Below, piece by piece: positions 1 through 5,514 of a stretch of 5,514 bases of DNA. Numbering within the stretch: position 1 is the stretch's first letter; each line of letters begins with the position of its first letter. Position numbers and translations under genes: made by a program. The DNA lies in contig CAMVRW010000172.1 in NCBI GenBank assembly GCA_947169985.1, forward strand, positions 1-5,514. The letters run 5' to 3'. A model generated the notes under the pieces. That model was not told the origin of the DNA. It did no database searches and saw nothing but the letters and a program-made list of their open reading frames with translations. Origin of the DNA: an uncultured Butyrivibrio sp. Lineage in GTDB: Bacteria; Bacillota; Clostridia; Lachnospirales; Lachnospiraceae.

Positions 1-133
1 CAGTTCCTGTCTTATCCTGGAGAGTTACGGAATAATACTCCTTTCCGTTCTTGGTAGTTGCTGACTGTTTGTGTTTGCACATGTAGATGTCAGCGATTCT
101 GTCTCCGGTTTTAAGATCCTTGATAAACTTCAT
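1..133 (-). CDS. yhaM: YhaM-like 3'-5' exoribonuclease, N-terminal fragment (runs off left edge)
   Basis: Reading leftward from an ATG at 133-131 there are 44 open codons to the window edge. The peptide starts MKFIKDLKTGDRI and continues with ADIYMCKHKQ, then a KNGKEYYSV-LQDKTG stretch. This is how the N-terminal OB-fold of YhaM-family enzymes begins; the family is normally a little over 300 residues with a C-terminal HD phosphohydrolase domain. YhaM is a cytoplasmic, metal-dependent 3'-5' exoribonuclease acting on RNA and single-stranded DNA ends. Only the start of the OB-fold is visible, so the HD catalytic residues cannot be checked. The start is supported by a GAGGA site 7 bases upstream. 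The gene begins 23 bases after the stop of the HtrA-like gene with no terminator between them, so the two are probably co-transcribed. Identity rests on recall of the conserved N-terminus. Confidence 0.85.
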   Translation of the reverse strand, partial: MKFIKDLKTGDRIADIYMCKHKQSATTKNGKEYYSVTLQDKTGT

Positions 134-140
134 AAATAAA

Positions 141-145
141 TCCTC
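141..145 (-). promoter_or_regulatory. Ribosome binding site of the YhaM-like gene
   Basis: GAGGA on the minus strand, 7 bases before the ATG at 133-131. It lies in the 23-base gap after the upstream stop codon and decides the start of the truncated left-edge gene, which is too short to be obvious otherwise. Confidence 0.8.
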
Positions 146-156
146 ATTTCTAATAC

Positions 157-1509
157 TTAATTATGTGTGGCACTTGTTAAAGTCGCCTCTATTTCAAGGT
201 CAATGTATTCATTGGGACCTTGTCTTTTTACTGAAAAGGTTGCCGTATCCTCAGGCGAGCACCCTGAAAGCTTGGTCACAAGCTGCTCGTAGGTACTGAC
301 TTCCTGCCCGTTTATGGAGGTTATGATATCTCCACTCTGGATTCCTGCCTGCATGGCAGGGCTTCCAAGCTCCGTCTGGATAACGTAAGCTCCAGCAGGA
401 ATGCTTTCAGATTCCTGTACATCCGCAGGAATTGTTGCTCCATGAACTCCAAGATAGGCTCTGTTGCAGCCATTTGAAAGATCCTCAATAAGGCTCTTTA
501 GCTCAGTGATACCTATGGCACAGATGTGATTCTGCAAATCCTCTGTGTTGTAGGACATGTCTATGATACCAATGACCTGTCCATTAAGGTTGGTCAAAAC
601 TCCTGTACCCTTTGTACTTCCATAAATATCAGTAGTAAGCAGCTTGTAGTATGAGTCTTCCAGTCCAAGAGCTGTCTTCTCCGATGTAATGATTCCGTAG
701 GATATTGAGTCCTGAATTCCGATAGGGCTTCCCGCTGCTATAACAGGAATTCCCGTCAGAGTACCTGTATTGGAACTTCCAAGAGTTGCCGTGGAAACCT
801 TGTCCCTGGTGCTCTCTGTAAGTGTGGCCCTTCTAACCGTAATGACACTAAGGCCCGTGATATCATCAGAAAGGCTTAGCTCTGCTGTGGCAACCGCACC
901 ATTACAGAAGGTAACCCTTATGCTCTCCGCCTCAGCAATTGCTGCTGATGGGGTGACAATAAAGTAATTAGTCACGTTGTTTGCAACGATCACCCCTGAA
1001 GCAGAACCACTGCTCTCAAAAGATTCGCTAAACCAGTTAGTATCACTTGACACAGCTGTCACCGTCACAAGACTTGAAGAAACGTCAGCGGCAACGGTCT
1101 TAAGAGAAGACATCATCTTCCCATAGTCAGATGCGTTAAAACTGTAGGACGCCAGAGCCGCATCAATCTTGTCCTGCTGAGAAGCCTCCAGGTTCTGGAC
1201 TTCATCCTCCAGTATGGCATTGTCATCCACATACATTTCCTCAGGAGTCAACTCATCCTGAATGGTCTCCTCCGGAAAAGAGACCTTCTCCGGTTCGGCT
1301 TCAGGATACAGCTTATCACTAAAGACCGGCTGAAGAAAAAGAAATGTGAAGCAGGCTACTATACCAAACACTATGGCAAGAAAGAAGGTAATAGCAGTTC
1401 TTCTAAGAAGCTTCTTTCTGTTAATTGGGCGCTGCTTTATCTTTTCGCTGATAAAGCCTGTGTCCGCCAATTTCTCCTTGTTGTCTTCTGAATTAAGTGG
1501 CATGTCCAT
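157..1509 (-). CDS. Membrane-anchored HtrA/DegP-like PDZ protein with degenerate catalytic triad (probable pseudoprotease)
   Basis: 450 residues. A basic cytoplasmic N-terminus (about 1-37, ending KKLLRR) is followed by one membrane segment (about 38-60), an acidic extracellular linker (about 65-115), a trypsin-like HtrA fold (about 130-345) and a PDZ domain (about 350-445, with the YLGV ligand loop and GIQSGDIITSING). This is the architecture of Gram-positive HtrA/YkdA-type quality-control proteases. The fold is recognisable by GVIV, the TD-I....G.G.LTN-NGQVIGI segment, and GIIT. However, aligning by eye to DegP puts Ala189 at the His position (YFIVTPSAA versus VVTNNHV), Gly219 at the Asp position (DDITGLSVI versus DPRSDIALI) and Thr302 at the Ser position (TKGTG versus PGNSG). 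It is therefore probably inactive as a protease, perhaps a peptide-binding sensor or scaffold outside the membrane. Four cysteines (202, 330, 348, 417) lie in the outer part. There are two possible starts, ATG 1509 or ATG 1503. It has its own promoter and is followed by the YhaM-like gene. The fold is certain enough; inactivity is inferred. Confidence 0.88.
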   Translation of the reverse strand: MDMPLNSEDNKEKLADTGFISEKIKQRPINRKKLLRRTAITFFLAIVFGIVACFTFLFLQPVFSDKLYPEAEPEKVSFPEETIQDELTPEEMYVDDNAILEDEVQNLEASQQDKIDAALASYSFNASDYGKMMSSLKTVAADVSSSLVTVTAVSSDTNWFSESFESSGSASGVIVANNVTNYFIVTPSAAIAEAESIRVTFCNGAVATAELSLSDDITGLSVITVRRATLTESTRDKVSTATLGSSNTGTLTGIPVIAAGSPIGIQDSISYGIITSEKTALGLEDSYYKLLTTDIYGSTKGTGVLTNLNGQVIGIIDMSYNTEDLQNHICAIGITELKSLIEDLSNGCNRAYLGVHGATIPADVQESESIPAGAYVIQTELGSPAMQAGIQSGDIITSINGQEVSTYEQLVTKLSGCSPEDTATFSVKRQGPNEYIDLEIEATLTSATHN

Positions 1510-1510
1510 G

Positions 1511-1519
1511 TCCTTCCTT
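1511..1519 (-). promoter_or_regulatory. Ribosome binding site of the HtrA-like gene, start ambiguous
   Basis: Minus strand reads AAGGAAGGAC then ATGGACATG. The first AAGGA sits 5 bases before the ATG at 1509. The second AAGGA sits 7 bases before the in-frame ATG at 1503, which is the better spacing. The protein may therefore start at either Met1 or Met3; this changes only two residues. Confidence 0.75.
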
Positions 1520-1538
1520 ATTTCAAAACGTTACCCCT

Positions 1539-1567
1539 ATTATAGCCTATGGCTCAACGCTATACAA
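1539..1567 (-). promoter_or_regulatory. Sigma-A-type promoter for the HtrA-like/YhaM unit
   Basis: On the minus strand there is a perfect TATAAT -10 box (1544-1539) preceded by a 17-base spacer and TTGTAT (1567-1562) as the -35 box, matching TTGACA at three of six positions. Transcription would start near 1532, giving a leader of about 20 bases that carries the ribosome binding site. The -35 box lies only 4 bases past the end of the upstream terminator hairpin, so the end of one operon and the start of the next are packed together. No operator-like repeat is evident beyond the terminator arms. Confidence 0.75.
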
Positions 1568-1570
1568 ACA

Positions 1571-1623
1571 AATATAGGCCTGTCCGGATAGCTTAGGTCA
1601 AGCTCCCAGCACAGGCCTATATT
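1571..1623 (-). terminator. Long hairpin, probable terminator of the arabinan operon
   Basis: Perfect 13-base inverted arms, aatataggcctgt at 1571-1583 and its complement at 1611-1623, enclose a 27-base loop. Within the loop a smaller AGCTT/AAGCT stem (1590-1594 with 1600-1604, 5-base loop) allows a nested hairpin. It begins 24 bases past the GH51 stop codon. On the minus strand the stem ends in ATATT followed by TGTTTGTATA, a T-rich but interrupted tail, so it is not a textbook U-tract. The plus-strand side is also T-rich (attattcttctgtta), so it could work both ways. Position at the end of an operon makes termination the best reading; a processing or mRNA-stability stem is the alternative. 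Confidence 0.75.
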
Positions 1624-1647
1624 ATTCTTCTGTTATTTTGGTAAGAC

Positions 1648-3156
1648 TTATTTTACCCTGATCTCTACCACGCTGGCTGCAGGAACCTTTACCTTAAGAC
1701 CGCCATCAAGTGAGTAGTCCTTGAATTCCTTTTCAACCACCTTCTCAGGTTCTTCAAAGGTATTGTGGTCGTGGATATCTCCGCCTCCAACATACTTTGC
1801 TTCAACAACCTGTATATCCTTCTTTTCTGCAAATACAACATCAAGCTCTTTTGCCTCTGAAACAGAAAGGTTATTCAATGTGACGGTAATGATTCCGTCC
1901 TTTTCTGAAACAGATTCAGTGATATCCGGAACCTTTCCATTCACTACATCTACTCCGATCTCTGATGCACCTGTAATGTCGCTCTCAAGAAGGTCAGCTC
2001 CCTGATGGTGACGATACATGTGGAATACGTGATAGGTAGGAGTCTTTATCATCTTCTCGCCATCTGTGAGGATCACTGACTGAAGAACATTGATCATCTG
2101 AGCGATACATGCCATCTTTACTCTATCGCAGTGCTTGTTAAAGATATTAAGAGTGATACCCGCTACAAGAGCATCTCTTATGGAGTTCTGCTGATACAAA
2201 AATCCCGGATTTGTTCCAGGCTCAACCTTGTACCAGGTTCCCCACTCATCAACTGCAAGACCAATCTTCTTCTCAGGATCATACTGATCGATGATCGCAC
2301 TGTGTCTTACGATGAGCTCATCCATGTAATATGCTCTGTTCAGTGTCATATACCAAAGCTCGTCATCAAACTCTGTAGCACTTACCTTTGGCTCCCAGCC
2401 AAGAGGCATATCGTAGTAGTGGAGGGAAATGAGATCCATAAAGCCATGCTCATGCTCAGGAGAATGATCAAAGCAGGTCTTAAGTACTCCCTCTGTCCAG
2501 TGATAGTCAGCCACATTCGCTCCGCAGGCAATCTTCTTAAACTTCTTGTCAGGATTGTACTGACGAAGATAGGTCTGGTAATGACGGTAAAGATTTCCAT
2601 AGTACTCAGGTGTCATATTGCCGCCGCAGCCCCAGTTCTCGTTGCCCACAGCAAAATAATCAAGCTGGAATGCGTCCTCGTGGCCATTCTCCTTTCGAAG
2701 ATCTGCCATGGGAGATACTCCCTCAAAGGTCATATATTCAACCCACTGACTCATCTCCTGGACTGTTCCACTTCCCAGATTACCATTTACGTAGGTCTTA
2801 CATCCAAGCTGTCTGCAAAGTTCCATAAACTCATGGGTTCCGAAGCTGTTATCTTCCATTACTCCACCCCAGTGAGTATTTATCATCTTCTTACGCTTTG
2901 ACTTCTCACCGATACCGTCCATCCAGTGGTATTCGTCCGCAAAGCATCCGCCAGGCCAGCGAAGGAGAGGTACATTTATCTCTTTTAACGCATTTACAAC
3001 GTCGCTCCTCATACCATTGACGTTAGGGATATCAGAATTCTCCCCAACATAAAGACCTTCATAGATGCATCTTCCAAGATGCTCCGAAAAATGTCCATAG
3101 ACCTCAGGTTCGATCCTGCCTTTTTTCTTAGTTTCATTGATCACCAGTTTTGCCAT
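1648..3156 (-). CDS. abfA: Intracellular GH51 alpha-L-arabinofuranosidase
   Basis: 502 residues, the usual full length of bacterial GH51 enzymes such as Geobacillus AbfA. It releases terminal non-reducing alpha-L-arabinofuranosyl units from arabino-oligosaccharides with retention of configuration. The first roughly 385 residues form the catalytic (beta/alpha)8 barrel; the rest forms the C-terminal beta-sandwich. Visible family motifs are IEPEVYGHFSEHLG near residues 15-28, LRWPGG at 65-70, AVGNENWG around the acid/base Glu173, and AVDEWGTWY around the nucleophile Glu304. There is no signal peptide, so it should act in the cytoplasm on imported oligosaccharides, and the family is usually hexameric. 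The start is fixed by GGGGAG 6 bases before the ATG. It overlaps the end of the upstream arabinanase gene by 23 bases, implying translational coupling. It is the last gene before the terminator. Some GH51 enzymes also act on arabinoxylan side chains, so arabinan specificity is inferred from the neighbours. Confidence 0.95.
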   Translation of the reverse strand: MAKLVINETKKKGRIEPEVYGHFSEHLGRCIYEGLYVGENSDIPNVNGMRSDVVNALKEINVPLLRWPGGCFADEYHWMDGIGEKSKRKKMINTHWGGVMEDNSFGTHEFMELCRQLGCKTYVNGNLGSGTVQEMSQWVEYMTFEGVSPMADLRKENGHEDAFQLDYFAVGNENWGCGGNMTPEYYGNLYRHYQTYLRQYNPDKKFKKIACGANVADYHWTEGVLKTCFDHSPEHEHGFMDLISLHYYDMPLGWEPKVSATEFDDELWYMTLNRAYYMDELIVRHSAIIDQYDPEKKIGLAVDEWGTWYKVEPGTNPGFLYQQNSIRDALVAGITLNIFNKHCDRVKMACIAQMINVLQSVILTDGEKMIKTPTYHVFHMYRHHQGADLLESDITGASEIGVDVVNGKVPDITESVSEKDGIITVTLNNLSVSEAKELDVVFAEKKDIQVVEAKYVGGGDIHDHNTFEEPEKVVEKEFKDYSLDGGLKVKVPAASVVEIRVK

Positions 3157-4693
3157 ATCTTACTCCCCATATTGAATGATTATTATCACCAACTGCGCTG
3201 ATGCAGAAGGTGTTGTTTCCAGCTTCATCTGTCATCTCTATCATTATGCCCTTATAGGTTACATCCTGGGCATTAATCGTAATATAGTTTGTACCCTCCG
3301 AAACCTCATAGGTACCGGTCAATCCACCTGTTATCTGGCCATCCTCAAAGTGGCACTCTTTTGCCTCGTTCACCAGATTATTTATCTCAAGTCCGTGGTC
3401 AAGAACGTAGAAGGTTCCCTTTATGTCTTTTTGCTTGTATCCAGCCTCTGAAAGGCTCTCACCATTTGTTGCAAAAGGGAATACGCAAGGCCACCCATCT
3501 TCATTCATGGCCATCTGATGAACTCGTACAGAATGGAATTCTCCATTATTTTTGAATCTCTGGTGGTACACGATATAAAGCTTTCCGTCGCTTCCCTCAA
3601 AGGTGGACTGTCCTCCCGGAGCCATATAAGTCACATTAAGGCTTGGCAGGGTGTAATTACCCATGAGCTTTATGCCATAATCTGCGTAGGCATTAAGGTC
3701 ACCCCTTATTCCAAGGCTCTGCCCCTTAGCATCCACATATGGACCATCGGGATTTTCTGACCTAAGGACCCTTATCTGATATCCTCCATCAGCCTGAAGA
3801 TTGCCGTAGGAAAGGAACAGATAATAATATCCTGTAGTCTTGTCGTAGTGAATGTATGGGCCTTCGATGGAATGGTGGCAGCCGCCGATAACTCTTTTGC
3901 CAAAGTAAGCATCCACTTCGTTATCGTCGTCTGTTTCTGGGTGGATTGGTTCTCCCGTCTCCTTATCAAGTTCAAGCACAAAGATGCCTCCTGACCAGGA
4001 GCCGTAAACCATCCATAGCCTGTCATCCTTGTCATAAAACATGGCAGGGTCTATGGCATTGGGCCAGAGCTGGTTGTTGTATGCTCCGCCTGCAATATAC
4101 CTGTTCTTCGTTGCCGCATCATCCCCAAGGATGTCATAAAAGTTGGTCTGATCCAGATCTTTCTTGGTAAATCCGGAATAGATGATGGTCTTTTCATAGT
4201 GATAGGGTCCGCCAATATTGTCGGAGGTTGCTATCACAATGTTGGATTTTATATAGGATGATGTGGTGCAGAAATACATCATATACTTCCCGGTGGTCTT
4301 GTTGTAGATCACACTGGGAGCCCACACAGAGTAGCCATTCTGATCATTCTTTCCCACAAAAGAAAAAGCCTCGAAGGGCTCAGCTATCACATTATCAAAG
4401 ATCTTATTGGAACCATTCACCCCATCCGCCCAGGTGTTCCACTTCATAAGATCTGTAGAAGTTGCTGCCGTCATATGGGTTCCGTAGCAATAATAAGTGC
4501 CGTCATCCCCCAGGATAACCTGCGGATCATGAAGTGAAGCCCCTGCATTAACCGAGCCTTTTGCAATCTCTTCCATTGGAATCTCCTCCGGCAGTGAAGA
4601 GGCCTCTTCCGCGGCATTTCCGCAACCTGCTGCCAAAAGAGTCATGCATACACTCATCCCCACTGCCATATATTTACAAAGCTTATTTCTCAT
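3134..4693 (-). CDS. Lipoprotein GH43 endo-alpha-1,5-L-arabinanase (Abn2-like) with C-terminal GH43_C domain
   Basis: 519 residues. The N-terminus is a lipoprotein signal (basic MRNKLCK, hydrophobic stretch, LAAGC with lipidated Cys24), so the enzyme should be anchored on the outer face of the membrane. The -3 residue is Ala rather than the usual Leu, an acceptable but weaker lipobox. A five-bladed GH43 propeller spans about 50-410: catalytic base Asp56 (SLHDPQ), pKa-setting Asp215 (NAIDPAMF) and general acid Glu277 (SIEGPY). GSWSGGIFVLELD, DGGYQIRV and the RVHQMAMNEDGWP end motif match the two-domain arabinanases of Bacillus Abn2 type. Residues about 425-519 form the small C-terminal beta domain (GH43_C). 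The family cuts internal alpha-1,5 links of arabinan. An oddity is that the GHNS motif, whose His helps hold the central metal in Abn2, appears as PGGQST at 359-364. The gene starts 2 bases after the upstream stop, with its ribosome binding site inside that gene. Endo activity is inferred from similarity. Confidence 0.92.
   Translation of the reverse strand: MRNKLCKYMAVGMSVCMTLLAAGCGNAAEEASSLPEEIPMEEIAKGSVNAGASLHDPQVILGDDGTYYCYGTHMTAATSTDLMKWNTWADGVNGSNKIFDNVIAEPFEAFSFVGKNDQNGYSVWAPSVIYNKTTGKYMMYFCTTSSYIKSNIVIATSDNIGGPYHYEKTIIYSGFTKKDLDQTNFYDILGDDAATKNRYIAGGAYNNQLWPNAIDPAMFYDKDDRLWMVYGSWSGGIFVLELDKETGEPIHPETDDDNEVDAYFGKRVIGGCHHSIEGPYIHYDKTTGYYYLFLSYGNLQADGGYQIRVLRSENPDGPYVDAKGQSLGIRGDLNAYADYGIKLMGNYTLPSLNVTYMAPGGQSTFEGSDGKLYIVYHQRFKNNGEFHSVRVHQMAMNEDGWPCVFPFATNGESLSEAGYKQKDIKGTFYVLDHGLEINNLVNEAKECHFEDGQITGGLTGTYEVSEGTNYITINAQDVTYKGIMIEMTDEAGNNTFCISAVGDNNHSIWGVRYGKTGDQ
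3163..3168 (-). promoter_or_regulatory. Ribosome binding site of the GH51 gene, inside the arabinanase reading frame
   Basis: GGGGAG on the minus strand, 6 bases before the ATG at 3156-3154. It lies wholly within the last codons of the arabinanase gene, whose TGA stop is at 3136-3134. Ribosomes finishing the upstream gene would terminate just past this start, which favours coupled translation of the two enzymes. Confidence 0.85.
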
Positions 4694-4695
4694 AG

Positions 4696-5514
4696 TTATT
4701 CTCCCTGTTCAAAAGAAAAAACAGGCCTTCCCTCAGCCTCCCACTTAACAGGCATAAGCCTTGCATGTCTGTTGGGATTGTAAAGAGGATCTCCCTCTAT
4801 AGTTTCTTCATTTCTTGCATGGAAGACGCAGATATCTCTTCCTTCCTCGTCCACAGTAAAGCTGTTGTGCCCGGGACCATAAATTCCCTTTGCTTCATCA
4901 GACTTGAGCACGGGGTACCTTTCTTTAGTCCAGCTCTTTGGATCAAGAAGGTCGCTGTCCATATCTGCCGTCAACATGCCCATACAGTAAGCCTTTCCTG
5001 TTTCACTTGCTGAATATGTTAAAAAGAGCTTGTTGCCATGCTTAATAACTGAAGGACCTTCATTTACCCAGTATCCAACCCTCTCCCAGTCATAGTCGGG
5101 AGTAGTGAGCATCACCTGTACGGTTGAAAGCTTCCATGGGGTCTGCATCTTAGCAATATAAAGGTTACTTATCTGCCTTCCAACGCCGACCTTCTCTGCC
5201 CAAACGTAGTATCTCTCACCTTTATTTTCGAAAATAGTGGCGTCCAGTGAAAAGGCTTCAAAAGAAAACTCATCTTCGTCAGCTCTTTGGATCTTTCCGA
5301 GCTCTGTCCAGGTTCCTGTTATTGGATCTTCATCCTTACACTGGAGCACATAGGGCCTGATCTCCCAGATATTGTCCTTATCCCCTCCGGCGTAGTATAT
5401 ATACCAGGCTCCATCAAGGAAGTGGAGTTCCGGAGCCCAGATGTGAATGCTCATGGGGCCACTTTCATGCTTATGCCAGATTTCCGTCTCAGGAGCATCT
5501 GAAAGTCCCTGGAG
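4696..5514 (-). CDS. GH43 (subfamily 26-like) exo-alpha-L-arabinofuranosidase, N-terminus beyond right edge
   Basis: The frame is open from the window edge, giving 272 visible residues. The first Met (5454-5452) is internal: the 20 codons before it (LQGLSDAPETEIWHKHESGP) are conserved family sequence leading into MSIHIWAPELHF. The full protein is probably about 310-330 residues, so the start and the catalytic-base Asp (usually in a DP motif) lie outside. Visible parts are HIWAPELH, GGDKDNIWEIRPYVL, the pKa-setting Asp91 (FSLDAT, codon 5244-5242), the general acid Glu152 (YWVNEGPS, codon 5061-5059), the intact metal-site motif GPGHNSF (His216), and the closing NPNRHARLMPVKW. This group includes exo-1,5-alpha-L-arabinofuranosidases of the Streptomyces Araf43A kind, which remove single arabinose units from arabinan chains. 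The fragment shows no C-terminal anchor; whether it is secreted depends on the unseen N-terminus. It is the most upstream visible member of the arabinan operon. Beta-xylosidase activity is the main alternative. Confidence 0.88.
   Translation of the reverse strand, partial: LQGLSDAPETEIWHKHESGPMSIHIWAPELHFLDGAWYIYYAGGDKDNIWEIRPYVLQCKDEDPITGTWTELGKIQRADEDEFSFEAFSLDATIFENKGERYYVWAEKVGVGRQISNLYIAKMQTPWKLSTVQVMLTTPDYDWERVGYWVNEGPSVIKHGNKLFLTYSASETGKAYCMGMLTADMDSDLLDPKSWTKERYPVLKSDEAKGIYGPGHNSFTVDEEGRDICVFHARNEETIEGDPLYNPNRHARLMPVKWEAEGRPVFSFEQGE
4701..4706 (-). promoter_or_regulatory. Ribosome binding site of the lipoprotein arabinanase
   Basis: AGGGAG on the minus strand, 7 bases before the ATG at 4693-4691, formed by the final codons (Gln-Gly-Glu) of the upstream GH43 gene. 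With only 2 bases between its stop and this start, the two GH43 genes are certainly one transcript and probably translationally coupled. Confidence 0.85.

Noticed and set aside
87..299. Plus-strand frame of 70 codons spanning the YhaM start and the HtrA-like 3' end
   Set aside because: Both strands' evidence favours the minus-strand genes: a conserved YhaM N-terminus with ribosome binding site and a PDZ domain. The plus-strand peptide has no recognisable features.
157..1509. HtrA-like gene as a decayed pseudogene
   Set aside because: The frame is uninterrupted at normal family length, with intact membrane segment and PDZ domain and a good promoter and ribosome binding site. Loss limited to catalytic residues fits a pseudoprotease better.
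1346..1591. Plus-strand frame of 81 codons across the HtrA-like N-terminus and promoter gap
   Set aside because: It is mostly the antisense of the membrane-anchor region, which explains its hydrophobic look, and it reads through the terminator hairpin.
1571..1623. Inverted repeat as an operator or mobile-element end
   Set aside because: Its place just after a stop codon, with T-rich flanks and no transposase or target-site duplication nearby, fits a terminator better.
2131..2901. Open frame of 256 codons on the plus strand, antisense to the GH51 gene
   Set aside because: It lies wholly inside a full-length, motif-complete GH51 gene. Its product resembles no family I recognise, and a long antisense frame is expected from the codon pattern of the real gene.
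5452..5454. ATG as the true start of the right-edge GH43 gene
   Set aside because: The frame stays open to the window edge and the 20 codons upstream are conserved family sequence. The catalytic-base region is still missing, so this Met is internal.

Overview
The window looks like chromosomal DNA of an anaerobic, plant-polysaccharide-degrading Firmicute, most likely a gut or rumen Lachnospiraceae (Butyrivibrio/Roseburia type). This is inferred from moderate GC, strong GGAG-type ribosome binding sites, a YhaM-type exoribonuclease start, an HtrA-like protein with one N-terminal membrane anchor, and a Gram-positive-style arabinan gene set. The species cannot be fixed from this sequence. Every real gene reads on the minus strand, so transcription runs from high to low coordinates, and the window is almost entirely coding.

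Right part (5514 down to 1648): three tightly packed genes form an arabinan-degradation operon that enters from beyond the right edge. First is a GH43 exo-type arabinofuranosidase, missing its N-terminus. After a 2-base gap comes a lipoprotein GH43 endo-arabinanase of the Abn2 type with a C-terminal beta domain. This overlaps by 23 bases a signal-less GH51 alpha-L-arabinofuranosidase. The suggested logic is that the surface-anchored endo-enzyme cuts arabinan, oligosaccharides are imported by a transporter not in this window, and the GH51 enzyme (perhaps with the first GH43) releases L-arabinose inside the cell. No transporter, regulator or arabinose-catabolism gene is visible here.

Junction (1647 down to 1510): a 138-base gap holds a long hairpin with perfect 13-base arms (probable terminator), followed at once by a consensus-like promoter (TATAAT with a 17-base spacer) for the next unit.

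Left part (1509 down to 1): a membrane-anchored HtrA/DegP-like protein with a PDZ domain is followed after 23 bases by the first 44 codons of a YhaM-like 3'-5' exoribonuclease, which runs off the left edge. In the HtrA-like protein all three positions expected for the His-Asp-Ser triad appear replaced (Ala, Gly, Thr), so it is probably a pseudoprotease. This is the most interesting observation in the window. The second is loss of the usual GH43 metal-site His in the lipoprotein arabinanase. I see no mobile element, CRISPR array, tRNA or rRNA, and no clear case for a wholly new system.
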